Part shown: positions 1-11,700 of the stretch, piece after piece
Layout: every line of letters begins with the position of its first letter
Position numbering within the stretch: the first letter of the stretch is position 1
Source: Acanthaster planci
Lineage: Eukaryota > Echinodermata > Asteroidea > Valvatida > Acanthasteridae
Assembly (NCBI RefSeq): GCF_001949145.1
Contig: NW_019091574.1
Coordinates: forward strand, 158,457 to 217,204
Length of the DNA: 58,748 nt
Direction of reading: 5' to 3'
The notes under the pieces: model-generated
Databases searched by the model: none
Told to the model about the DNA's origin: nothing
What the model saw: the letters and a program-made list of their open reading frames with translations, nothing else
Program-made: the position numbers and the translations under genes

Positions 1-1610
1 CTGTTAGCAAAAAATCGGTTGTTATGAAATGCTATGAAATTGGGCCATTCAAAACCAATGTTGAGTTTAATTATTGATGCTGTTGTTAAGTCCTTCACAA
101 GTTGTTTTGCTTATTTTTAGAAGAAGTGTTACCACTTATACACGAACACTTAACCACATCGCGCTGCGGGCATTTATGAATAGTGATACTGCTTGGACAG
201 GATCTTTTTCATTTTTTCTGTTCTCAAAATTCTTTAAAAATTCCTGGGTTGGTTTATACCCACACGAAGGACTGTCTGGTTCTACTCTAATGTGACAGAC
301 AACATCATTGACATTGGAGTATTTCAGCCAGGCCTGCCCCTTGTAAAAAGAGCCCAGACTGTGCAGTGATACATAATTTTCTTTTGTTCAGGAAACTGGC
401 ACAGTGTGCTACTGATCAACCTCTTTTCAATTGGGGCCAGATTAGCATGCAGCGTTACTATGTGGCTCATCGCTGCGGTGGTGGAGCAATTTTGTCCCCG
501 GTGGTAATCCGCTCGCGCTAAATGCCCCAAACAGTGGTATGCTGTTTCAAAAAAATGCTGAATTTTCTCCACTTCTGACAGTGAAAAAATGTCGGTACAG
601 CAAACTCCAACTAAGCCAGCGTTCTCGGAACTCAAGAATTATGACGACTTACACAAATGCCAACTTGTGTTGTACGTGTAAGTCATCATTTTGCCAACTT
701 ACACGTACACATGTATTGCCTACAGTATGTACATTATAATTCCTTGCACTAATTCAATGGCTTTGATTTACCCTGGTCTACCCTGGCTCCATGGTCGATC
801 CCAGCAAATTTGTTCTTTGTCCTAACGGGCTGCAAATTTGATATTTAATTATGTGCCCCTAATGACGAAGCAAAGATGGCAAGCCACTTGCATATCACAT
901 TACGATTCTACAGTGCAGTACGTACATGTATGTGATACAGTTACTGTATACAGAAAACACACTCTCAATCACACTCATGCATTGGTTAAGTTCACTCAAT
1001 ATAGTCTGGATACCAGACCCAATGATTCTGACTACCCAACGAATCATTATCAAGGGTTGTCTGGGAATATTTGGGCAGGGAAACAGATTACATTTAATAA
1101 AGCGACCCTCAAAATGGACAGAGCTCATGCATGTAGCACTAGAGGGGTTACTGGTATTGATGTATTCATGCTGGCCGCGCACGCATGGGACTCGCCCTTG
1201 ACACTCTTTGGCAACCGTGGTGAAGGAAACCAATACCAAAGCACCATTTTTTTCTAATGCCGACTTAAACAAAGCAAACGTGCCGACTTATACAAAATGA
1301 CGACTTATAAATGCCGACTTAGAAATGAAATTTTCAATGGAAATGCATCACAGGCGATCAAGACTTTGTCAAATGGCTGACTTGGATGATATAACGAGTT
1401 ACGCAATGGCGACTTAGTCGGAGTTCACTGTAATTCCCAGCAGCCTGGTCTTTTGTTACGAGTATGGTTTTGTTACAAGGCCGAGTTCCCTTAGTTTGAT
1501 TTTGGAGACCCCGGCTATACATATAAAGAATATGTGCCCGAAACCGGGCTCCCCGGCGGCAGGTGGTTAACTTTAACCCAGGAATGTTTACAATATACAA
1601 TTCATGTGAC
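1..1610. other. Repeat-like intron or 3' flank, no gene recognised
   Basis: Only short ORFs without recognisable domains are present. A cluster of the motif TGCCGACTTA or TGACGACTTA occurs around 640-700 and 1255-1420, which suggests an uncharacterised element. If the ABCG2-like gene continues leftward, this is intron. Confidence 0.4.
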
Positions 1611-1614
1611 TTCT

Positions 1615-1916
1615 TATTGAGACTTGGGGAGTCAGGTTGATATAGTCGTTCTTTCCTTCCCTTCCATCTATGCGGTCTGGGTTTGAATCCCGGCTCGGTC
1701 TACATGTGGATTGGATTTTCACTCCCCACCTGATTCTACGGGTTTTACCCAGAATACTCCTCTGGGGTGTCTTCCCACCTCTAAAACTGTAACTGCTTCT
1801 CATTGTATCCTCTCGACACATTTCTTCAGGCTTAAAAGCTACCAGTACAGTGTGCCTAGGGAGCTTTTGAAGAATCCTTGGTGTCATTATCAGAAATAAA
1901 TAATACTAATAATAAC
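1615..1916 (+). mobile_element. tRNA-derived SINE
   Basis: A sequence close to the RNA polymerase III B box (GGTTTGAATCC, 1680-1690) lies 45-60 bp after a weak A-box-like stretch (GAGTCAGGTTGATATAG). A pyrimidine-rich body follows, with CACCTGATTCTACGGGTTTT and TCTTCCCACCTCTAAAACTG, and then an A/T-rich tail (AATAAATAATACTAATAATA) near 1894-1914. This layout is typical of tRNA-derived SINEs in marine invertebrates. The exact family and boundaries are inferred. Confidence 0.6.
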
Positions 1917-2600
1917 TGCAGGTGAGAACTTTGGGAAAATTTTTGACAACCTGTAAAGCACTCAACTGTGAAGTTTGATTTTTGTCAACATGAACCATAT
2001 ACAGTAAACCATATACAGTATAAGAGAAAACATGATGTCAGTGAATTTTCAACCTAATGGCAATTTGGTTTGATATGTTGCATGTGCTTCACCCTAACAT
2101 GGCTAAATTATCCCACTTCAATGTGATTTACAAGTTATCACCAGGCCTTCATTTTCAAAGATTGGGCCAGACCACAGAAGGGCCATACAGTAGCTTTCTT
2201 TTACTCTTTAGCATATGGCCTTGATGTTTATGCCAAATGAAATGTTGCACAATACTTTCAATCAATTCCTGGTTGTAATGACACTTCCAGAAATAATGAG
2301 TGTGTCTTTAACACTCGGACTATTTCTTGTGGTCCATATGTCACAATGCAATGGGACAGGTGTAAGGTGGGCACATTTCAGGTTCCTATAAAATGCTGTT
2401 TGCACCACCGATTAACAGATCAATCAACCTTTTTTAGCCTCCATCCTAGATTTCATTACATACTTTCAGCTCCAGTGTAACTGATATTCTAAGTTAAATG
2501 TGAGCTTGCGATTAAAGACACATTACACCCAAATTAAGTGGCTAGTGGGCCTAGTAGACATGCATCTAACTCAACATATACCTGTATTGCTGTCACTTAC
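1917..2600. other. Intron, nothing recognised
   Basis: A/T-rich sequence with no coding signature. I searched it for the ABCG2 exon expected after membrane helix 3 and did not find it. Confidence 0.4.
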
Positions 2601-2725
2601 CAATCATCCAGTATGTGATTGCACAGAATATGCATGTTGGAATGATTCTCATTGGGAGAAGATCACAGAAGACTTTGGCAAAGAAGTAAGCAGAACACCT
2701 GTAGAATCCACTGGCAGACTCGTGA
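2601..2725 (-). CDS. ABCG2: ABCG2-like exon: HESASGFYR loop and membrane helix 3
   Basis: This 125-nt exon encodes HESASGFYR, then [19 protein letters not shown] and a hydrophobic run ending TYWMIG. The acceptor is TTTGTTCTAG and the donor GTAAGT. The Arg of LPMR aligns with human ABCG2 Arg482, a position known to affect substrate choice. It is the last coding exon I can find. The next exon should lie at or beyond the left edge. Confidence 0.9.
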
Positions 2726-5700
2726 CTAGAACAAACAAAACCAGTTAACAGTTTCAATGAGAAGGGGATGGGATATTCAAAAAGATACAGGGGAAAGGGA
2801 GGGAGCAGAACTTACTCAGGCCACTATTCATGATAAAAGATTATCCCTATGTGAATTGAAGTCTGGAGAATACTCTTTTGACTTTCATATTTGCTACACA
2901 CCTTATTGATTTATTAATTTTAATTATAAATGTTTTTATAGGCCAAACCTAGTGTAAGGAACAAGTTTGTGTTTGTATATGTCCAGGGGATGGCAAGCCC
3001 CTCTTACTATTATCATGTTAATTACCATGAATTACATGGACAGAGAGTACAGATCTGATTGGTTAAATCATTTCAGATTAATGACAGAATATCTTTTTTT
3101 TTTTTCAAAGTTACTAAATAGGGTGTGGAAAACAATACATGTACATGTGTACATCCAAATTGGTCATGGGACTTTTCAAGGGTTTTACTGTCATGAACTG
3201 AGAAGAAAAGAATTGAGTCTGTTCGGTTTCCTGCAAGTAGAAAGCTATGAGAGGCCGATTCTTACCCAGCTACAGGCACTGAGTATTATGTACGTTGTGA
3301 TTCTTTCAACAGCACCAAAACCAAGGTTGAGCAACTGAGAGCCTGTTTGACGTTGTCAATCTTGAGAGATTGGCACAGGAACCAAGATTGTCAGAGACCT
3401 GGTTCCTCCATGAGAGACAAGTAAAGGGGAGTTGGACAGGCTAAATCTGTCAGCAAACTCACATGTGAGTTACTACCCCTCTGGTAAGAATGCTGTGGAC
3501 TCGTGAGAAACATCATCTCTGCCATAGAAGACAGGCTGCACGGTGGACCTTAACACCGACAGTTTCTTTGAATTATACCCACTAAACACTAGTACTGACA
3601 ACCTTTATTGCTAACAATTGAGTGAATAAGTCAAACCCAAGGTTTTGAACAAATCACTGGGAGAACAAACATTTGAAAAAGGTGTTTATTTCTGCCTGTT
3701 AAGAATGATCTGTGAAAATGTAAATAAAATGTATCTCACTTTGTAAATACAGCTATTATGCATATTAATGTAAATAAATGTATTTAACTTTGTATGTACT
3801 AAAGGAAAGTTGTGTAATTGGAAACCTATTTTGTTGCACTGTATACCAGACTAATGAAGGTCTAATTTCTTGCAAAGGGAAAACTTTGGAATGTGAGAAA
3901 GATATACACCTTCATTTTACTTGCATGCAAATATAATGTGCCCTCGTCTTACAAAAGCATGCTACTTTTTAAGTTTTTGTGCTGTTTGTTCTGTTTTTGT
4001 TCCTATTTTGTTCATTTTTTGGCTGTTGAAAAAGTATGCTTTGCACCACTGAATTATGGGGGGTGATCAAATGGCCCATCCCATGATCCAAATGTGAGTG
4101 GGGTTTCAGAAACCCTTCACCTAGGAGTTGTATCAAATACCAGTGTATGCTGTTTAACAGTGTGTGCCAGTAACTAATGGTGCTTAAGTGCACTGTAAGG
4201 GATGACTTTTTAACTGCATCATATTATGCAATGATTGAACTTTGCTATCTAAACTTACATAAAGATAACCCTCTCTTTGATGAAAAGCTCCACGGCACTG
4301 AGGTTGCTGAAGACCATGTTCATGATGAGAAAGAAGAAAGCACCAACTCTGACAGAAAAACAAACAACAAAACACAACTTTGATATCTTTCTACGACTGT
4401 TTAATGTTTGAAACCAAAAATGGAAAAGATCAAACAGGCATGCTATTATGAGGCTGTATTCACATCTTGTGTCTACATGTAGAACAAGGCTCAAGCCTAA
4501 GTTAACAGTTGTAAACACATGAGCAAATGCTAACAGAAGAAAAAGCTGTAGCTATGGTTGTCTGCTCCAGACACAGTCTTGTTGTGACTAGTGTTGAATT
4601 TCCTACTTGGAAAAAACTTGTGGACTGTGAGTTAAGCCTGTTCTTTCTTTCTCCTCCAAAATTTGTTGTTTGGTGTCCAAATTGTTAGAGCAACTGCAAT
4701 TTCAGAATTTCTTTCTGAATGCATACCTGTTCTGAAGACCTGAGGTGGAGAGATCAAGCTGGAAGTACAAACCCCCAACCACAAGGCCAAATATAATCAT
4801 GAAGATGAACTGTAAGAGGTTGGTTAACAGAGATAAAGAAGTACAACAATAAAATAATGCAAACTCAATAATGAAACACCACACTGGTTTGTTATTATGA
4901 GCACCAAGTACTGTATGCACTAGACAAGTCTTTGGATCTCAGGCGTGAACTGAATAGCGCCCACAAGGATAATTCCGCAAAGTTTTTACAGACAAATAAT
5001 TAGTTTCTGTTCACTTTATTTTCTGAGGCATTTCTGCTTCCGCTTATTACTGCCACAAACTCCATATTGGCTTATTTACTCGTTGCATTTCTTCCAAGAA
5101 CATCCCTCCAAATCCTGCAAAATCCAACACTCCAGAGAAACTTTCTAGAATATTTGCATTTAAGCTTTTATGAGGCAAATCCAGCTATTTGTTAAAAAAA
5201 ACATTGGCTGGGCTCTGCCACACTAAACCCCTTAAATTCCCCCATAACCCCCAGGAGATTTTGAAGAATCAAAGATGGGTCACTTCCAATTTTTAAATGA
5301 CAACAGAGAGCAGCTTACATCAATGTATACTTCAAGGTTCATATGGCTGCAACTGAATTCAGAATCTGAATGCATGGTACATGTATTGTACATGTCATCC
5401 TTCCTTCTTACCTGTATGTATGTTTGCATGGGATTCCTCAGAAGGTTCAAAACTGTCCGCTTGGACACGAAGTACAGCTGCAGCAGAAATTGTTTATATG
5501 AATGAAGATGTTTAATTACTGCATCAGAGTGATGAACTCCAACGAGATGACTGAGCATGGCAATAATTCACTAAATGCCAAGTTCAATTCAATGAAATCA
5601 GATTGTTCGACTCTAACACTTTGTATCTGGGTATCAGTGTAACGCTAATATCTTTCTGAACATATTTCACGTTTTAACCATTAAACTGGGGTACAAATTC

Positions 5701-8700
5701 CACAGTGTTTGCAAATATCATGACTGATTTCTGGGGCCACAGAAATGTAAGGCTAATAAGTGCCTATAACTGAGGACGGTAGTGTTGGTATCTACTCCAA
5801 AACCACATACATGTAACACTGGCCTTCCACGCCTTCCCTAGAATTAGACTCAAAGTAAAACAGCCAGAAAGTAAATTATCGAGTTTTATGCCACTGCCTT
5901 AATGAAGTTTTATTTATCCAGATACTGGATTTGGGCATACCAGTTGTCAGAAGAGTTAGTAAATAATAGGCACACCAGGCCCATCAGTTATGGTGCAACA
6001 CCAGGCCCTTGAACAACACAGGCCCCAACAAGTATGGGAATACCACATGCCCAAATCTAAGTGTACATGTACAGGAGCCAAACCACAGTTCACATGTGCA
6101 TTAACATACAATCACTTCCCACTGATGTTAAAATCAGCCAGGAAATTATAGCCTTGCAACACTTTTGAGCACTATGGAAACCTTAAAGACCAACTCAAAA
6201 CGATTTTAAAAGTGTTTAGTGTGTAATCCTAATACCTAATTGAATACCTACCCCAAACAGTCGCTAAATATGCAAATTCCTTTGCGTCTGATTCCGAATT
6301 CGCTTAAACTTCTGATCAACCGTCGTACGCCCTCTAGTCCCATGATGCATAGCGGAATGGCCACCATGTTCGTCCTTTTTTTGGGGTATTAAAACCGTCC
6401 AAGCCAAAAGTGGGGAAGGGTGGGAGGGAGCCAACTGTTTGGGGTAGGTATTCCACAGCAGACCTCGCCCCCATTTCTGTGGGGAGGAGTTTTCTCTTTT
6501 CAACCTACCCCAAACAATCACTAAATATGTAGAGTAGCACCGAGCCCTTGGAGGGGGGTGCGGCGAGGACGCACTACATAATATGAACGCCAGAGGAGTA
6601 TGAAATTGTCCAAACTTTATTGCGGACTCACCAAATAATGGAGTTATGTCGTTTCAGTGGTGGACCACTTTGATAAAGAAACCTTTGGCATCGATGTGGC
6701 TGATGTTAGGACCACTCTGCCATGTGCGGGGTCCTTTTGCAGAACATTGGTGAGGTAGCATGTGGTGAAAGGAGATGGGGTCTTCCAGCATGCTGCCTTG
6801 CATATTTCCTCCATCGGTATGCCCCTGAAGTACATGTAGGCCCATGATGTGGTAACTGCTCGGATATCATGAGCACTGATGAGGCGTAGTATTTTATTGT
6901 CCACAGAGTTTGGCCAATATGGGTTGGTAAACTTGATAACGGAAACTGTCCATCTGGCTATAGTATCTCTGGTCACAGCTCGGTGAGGTTTTATTGTAGT
7001 GATGAAAAGCTGCTAAGTTGTGCCTCTGAGTTTTCTGGTTTTGGCTAAGTACCATTTAAAAGGTCACACTGGGCACCATGGTTTGTTGTCGGGAGTCCCC
7101 GTGTGTTTGGCAATGTCTGGTACAAAAATGTCAGGAGGAAGGAAAGAACCTCACTGGTTCTTGGTGAGAAACCCCAGCGTTGGGATGAGATGAATGCCAT
7201 GGGGTTCCCATGAAATATGGCCATCTGTGATGGACATTGCCTTCATCTCACTGCCATGACGTGAGGTAGAAACTGCTAGTAGGAATGCCAATTTTACTGA
7301 TAGGTTGATCAACGATGCGTCACTGAGAGGCTCAAAAGGGGGACCAGCAAGCAGTTGGAGAACAGCTGACAAGTCCCATGAAGGGATTATTCTCAAGAAA
7401 CATTCCCGGAGTAGATGTTTAAGAGCAGTATTTTCTGACACAGTCAAGCCATCGTGTATAGCCGCAATGGCTGACTGGTAGTTACAGATAGTTGAAACCT
7501 GGAGATCTGATTTGAACAGATGCATGGAGAAGTCAGCTATAGATGTCACAGAAATTTCGGTCGGAACAAAACCTCACTCTGAACACCACGAAGTAAAATG
7601 TCATAATCTGAAGACATTGATGATTTTGGTTGATGTAGCACATCCGGTCTGCCGGGAAGGATCACCAGTACCCGGACGAGAAGTCTGGTCAGACACGGGA
7701 ACCATGACTGGCGTGGCCAGAAGGGGGCGATGAGAAGGACATGACAGCATTCCCATTTGATCTTGGAGAGAACTGCCGGTATTAGGGATATTGGAGGGAA
7801 AGCGTAGGCCAACATTCCTTCCCAGTTGATTTGAAGAGCGTTTGTTGCCCAGGCTTGCAGGTGGTAAAATCTGGTGCAGAATACTGGCAGTTGGGTGTTC
7901 TCTGCCGAGGCGAAAAGATCGCTGTTCGGTTTCTCTACTTCGGTGAAGATCTGTTCGACTAAACTGATGTGCAGAGTCCACTCCGTGGGACGTACCTTTC
8001 CCCAGAAGATCTGCTATGGAGTTGTCAACACCAGGAATGTGGGTCACCTGGAGGTTGATGCCATAATCCACGGCCCAAAGGAATATTTGTCTCATCAGGA
8101 GGCATAGGAGTTGTCCGAGTGGATGAGGACTCGTTTACCTATGATGCTATGATGGGTGGAAAGTTTTCAGTGCATTAAATATGGTCTGAAGTTCCAGTAC
8201 ATTGATGTGACTCCCTAGGAGCTGGAGGTCCCATGTTCCCGATGCGTGAAGCGGTGGTAGGGAGGCTACCCAGCCCAGATGAGAAGTTATAGTTATTTCC
8301 GGGTTCACCTTGGGGAAGGGAACTCCGAGAGAGAGGCGTCTCTTCACTAACCACCACTGGAGATGGGGGCTGATAAAGTCAGAGATGGGGACCTGGAGAT
8401 TGATTGAGTCCCATTTTGGCCTGTAGAGAGCTAAAAGATGAAATTGTAGTGGACGCATGTACAGCCTGCAGAGGGGGATGAGGTCCACCATGCTGGCCAT
8501 CAAGCCGAGGAGGCGGAGCCAGGTGCGGGCCGGAGCAGATTGCTCGGTAGAAAAAACGTTCACGCAGTCGAGACGGTTGTCGATGCGTTCGGTCGTTGGT
8601 GAGATTATGCCTCGTTGAAGGTTGACAGACGCCGCTACATACATCAGGTATTGCACAGGGGTGAGATTTGACTTCTCGTGGTTGATGATGAAGCCCAGGC

Positions 8701-11700
8701 GATTCATGATGTCGCGAGTAAGGCGGGCAAAAACCTCTGTTATGTTGAATGATCTGGCGATGATCAGCCAGTCGTCCAGGTACTGAAACAGCATGACGTC
8801 CCGCCTTTGAAGGTGGGCAGCAATGATCTTTGCAACCCTCGAGGACACTCTCAGTGAAGTGGAGAGGCTGAAGAGGAGAGCTGTGAATTCGAAGAGGTTC
8901 CTGTTGTATAGGAAGCGTAGGTATTCGTAGCTTCGTGGGTGAATCGGAATGTGAAGGTAGGCATTTTTCAAGTCTATGGAAGAGGCCCAACATGTAGAGA
9001 TTGCGTGACCATCCGAAGGGTTTCCATGCGGAATTCCCTCGGGTGGATAGAGCGGTTCAGAGGTTTGAGGTTGATAACAGGTCACCAGCTGCTGAGTTCC
9101 TGCTTTGGAGTGAGGAAGAACGTTGAAATGAAGCCCTTGTTCGCTTGAGATTCGGGAACCGGGCAGATAGCATGTTTCGGAAGGAGAGAGTCTATCTTGG
9201 ACTCCAGTGCCTGTCATTTGTTTCTGTCAGTAGGAACTGGAGTCGGACGGAGGATAGGTACAGGCAGAGGGGAGCTCAAGAATTTGAGGGCGCATCTGTA
9301 ACAAATGGTCATGAGCAACCGGCTGTCTGATGTGACTTTTTCCCAAGACTCTGCGAAGAGTTGAAGTCGCCCGCCGACACCCAGAGCGCAAGCTACCGTC
9401 GGACCGCCAGCAGCTGAGCAGCGGCTGGGCGGCGTTAGCACGCAGCTCATTAGCTTCTTAAGGTCCACTGATGGTAGCCACCTCGTATTAGACATAGGTT
9501 TTGCTGATCGTAGAACACCCACGAACCGCGTTATGTAGCCAAAGTTGAACCACAGTTGGACCGATAGTGACAAAGGTTTTGTGATAAAATTTTTGTTTAA
9601 TTAACAATTAATAGCTGGATCGGTCGAAAGAAATTAATGGCAAATTTAAAATAAATGTATATAACTATTTTTTCTTTTTTCAATCTTTTATTGACGTATA
9701 CAATTTGGATTTTGGATACTGATTGTGCCAATTGTTTTCCAATTCTGACCATAATATGCTGCCATGATGCGAATGATCTAGCAGTATCACCGTACCCCTG
9801 CAGCGCCAGCCACGGAATGGAACTTCGGTTGGAGATTTTTGATGCATCACGACATGAGGTCGCGGTGCCCATGTGATACACGCGTGCACACCAGTCATCC
9901 ACAACGCCCATCGGCCAGCCAGCAGTCCCAGCGCACAATTCGCATGTCAACGTGGCACGTTCATGTACAGTACATGTACAGTACGTACATGTACATAGGC
10001 CTACTGTCAGACATTTGAATTTTGCAAGCCTCCTCTGTGCGCGACGCGATACACTTCATGCTGAAAATTCCCTGACTTTTTTTAATATTACTAATGTTAT
10101 AGCTCCATTTTCCGGCTCTTCACAGGATTTTGGATTAACTAAGATGAGTGTAGTATACATGTAGAATTATTCAGGCTCGGTGCTTTGTAGCCTAAGGACA
10201 TGAGTGTTTTGTACAAATTTTGTCATGTCATGGCCATGATGGCCGTTAACTGCATGCAGTAGGCATGGTTCATTGTAGTGTAGAGCCCCATGGAATGCTT
10301 TGCTTGTGACTAGTCGGTGTGGTCCTGTCAGTTGGCCTAAATTCATGAGGCCTTGATCGCCCAGGTCATGCAGGTTGTTTGACAAGGTCTTCATTCATGT
10401 CATTACGATCATGACAATCATGACATTTCAGTTGACTTTGTGACCATAGGCCTAATGTCCATCAGGCCATGAATTGTCCATGTGTAACGTTAGCTGCTAT
10501 AGCGAGATTTTGGAGTTTGAATTTTTTTCCACTTTTTCCTTACACTGAGGTAGGATTCCGTCCACAAGTTCCGTATCTTCTAATGTCCGAAATCGTCATA
10601 GGCGGGGTTATGAATCAGTAACCAGTTTGAAGTGGGACTGTATGAAGCCAATTTGCTCAAATAAGTTGATTCCTGCTGCACAAGTAATGTGTTGTTAAAC
10701 TAGCTGAGAAGAGGGATTCTTCATGTACAGCACATAACAGTGGTGAACACGTGTAAGGAAATTGAACCTATCTTTTGACAAGCACAAATACTGAAAAAAA
10801 TGATGCACTCAGAGAATTGGGATAAAAAGAATCAATCCAATTGATTTGTGTACCGTGTCCTCATTCCTCCTTGTTATGTCAGCATAACTCTTTTATTTAA
10901 TATGAGCAAATGTCAGTGTCCCCGGGAGACAATTCTAACATGATTCAGGAGAAAATTTTCTTGCTGCACAAATACTGTCTTTTGCTTTGTAGTGAGTTTC
11001 GTCACTTTGTCAAAATTGCAAAATACATGAGTCGTGTAGGCATTATTCATGTATACATGCATAATGAGTTTTTTATTTCTGGTGGCCACACAGCACCTCC
11101 CTGGCACCTTGGTGACGGAGCTTAAAACAGAAATACTAGAATTGAAGAGAAAGGTGGACCAGCAAAACAATTTGCTGATTTCTCTGCAGCTACATGTAGA
11201 TGCGGGACAACATGGAGAAGACTATTATCTACCAAAGGGCCTTATCTTTCCCCTGACGTCTCTTCAAGACATCGATTTCTTGGAGAGGCTTCTTCAGGAA
11301 GACTCGCGTTTGGAGAAGCACCTGGTATGGAAATTCATGACTCTGTTATGCCAATGAAAATTTACATATTCCTGAAGACAACTGAAGTATACTGAGGCAC
11401 CACAAGTATCAAAGTTTCATTATAAATTGTACACAAAAAATCTCTATTTTTTACTTTGCAGTAAAAATTTTACACATTGGCTTTGGCATTTCATTTTTGC
11501 ATAAATTAATGAAAATAAGCCAACCAGTTCATTACTTTTTTCTCAGCCTATGGGCGAATGTTAAGTTCAAAATTTGTACAAGAATGAATTTATATAATGA
11601 TTCATCTGTTTGTGGATTTTATTTTAGATTGCATCCTGGTCCAGTACAGGAGGCTTCTCCACTTATGAGGCCTTAAACCGCATCATTGGAAGGGCTTTCC

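Noticed and set aside
324-635. 103-codon minus-strand ORF near the left edge
   Set aside because: No family recognised. I also tested it as a missing ABCG2 exon and it does not match.
1615-1916. Functional tRNA gene
   Set aside because: Only the B box is good. There is no cloverleaf or discriminator end, and the long tail fits a SINE.
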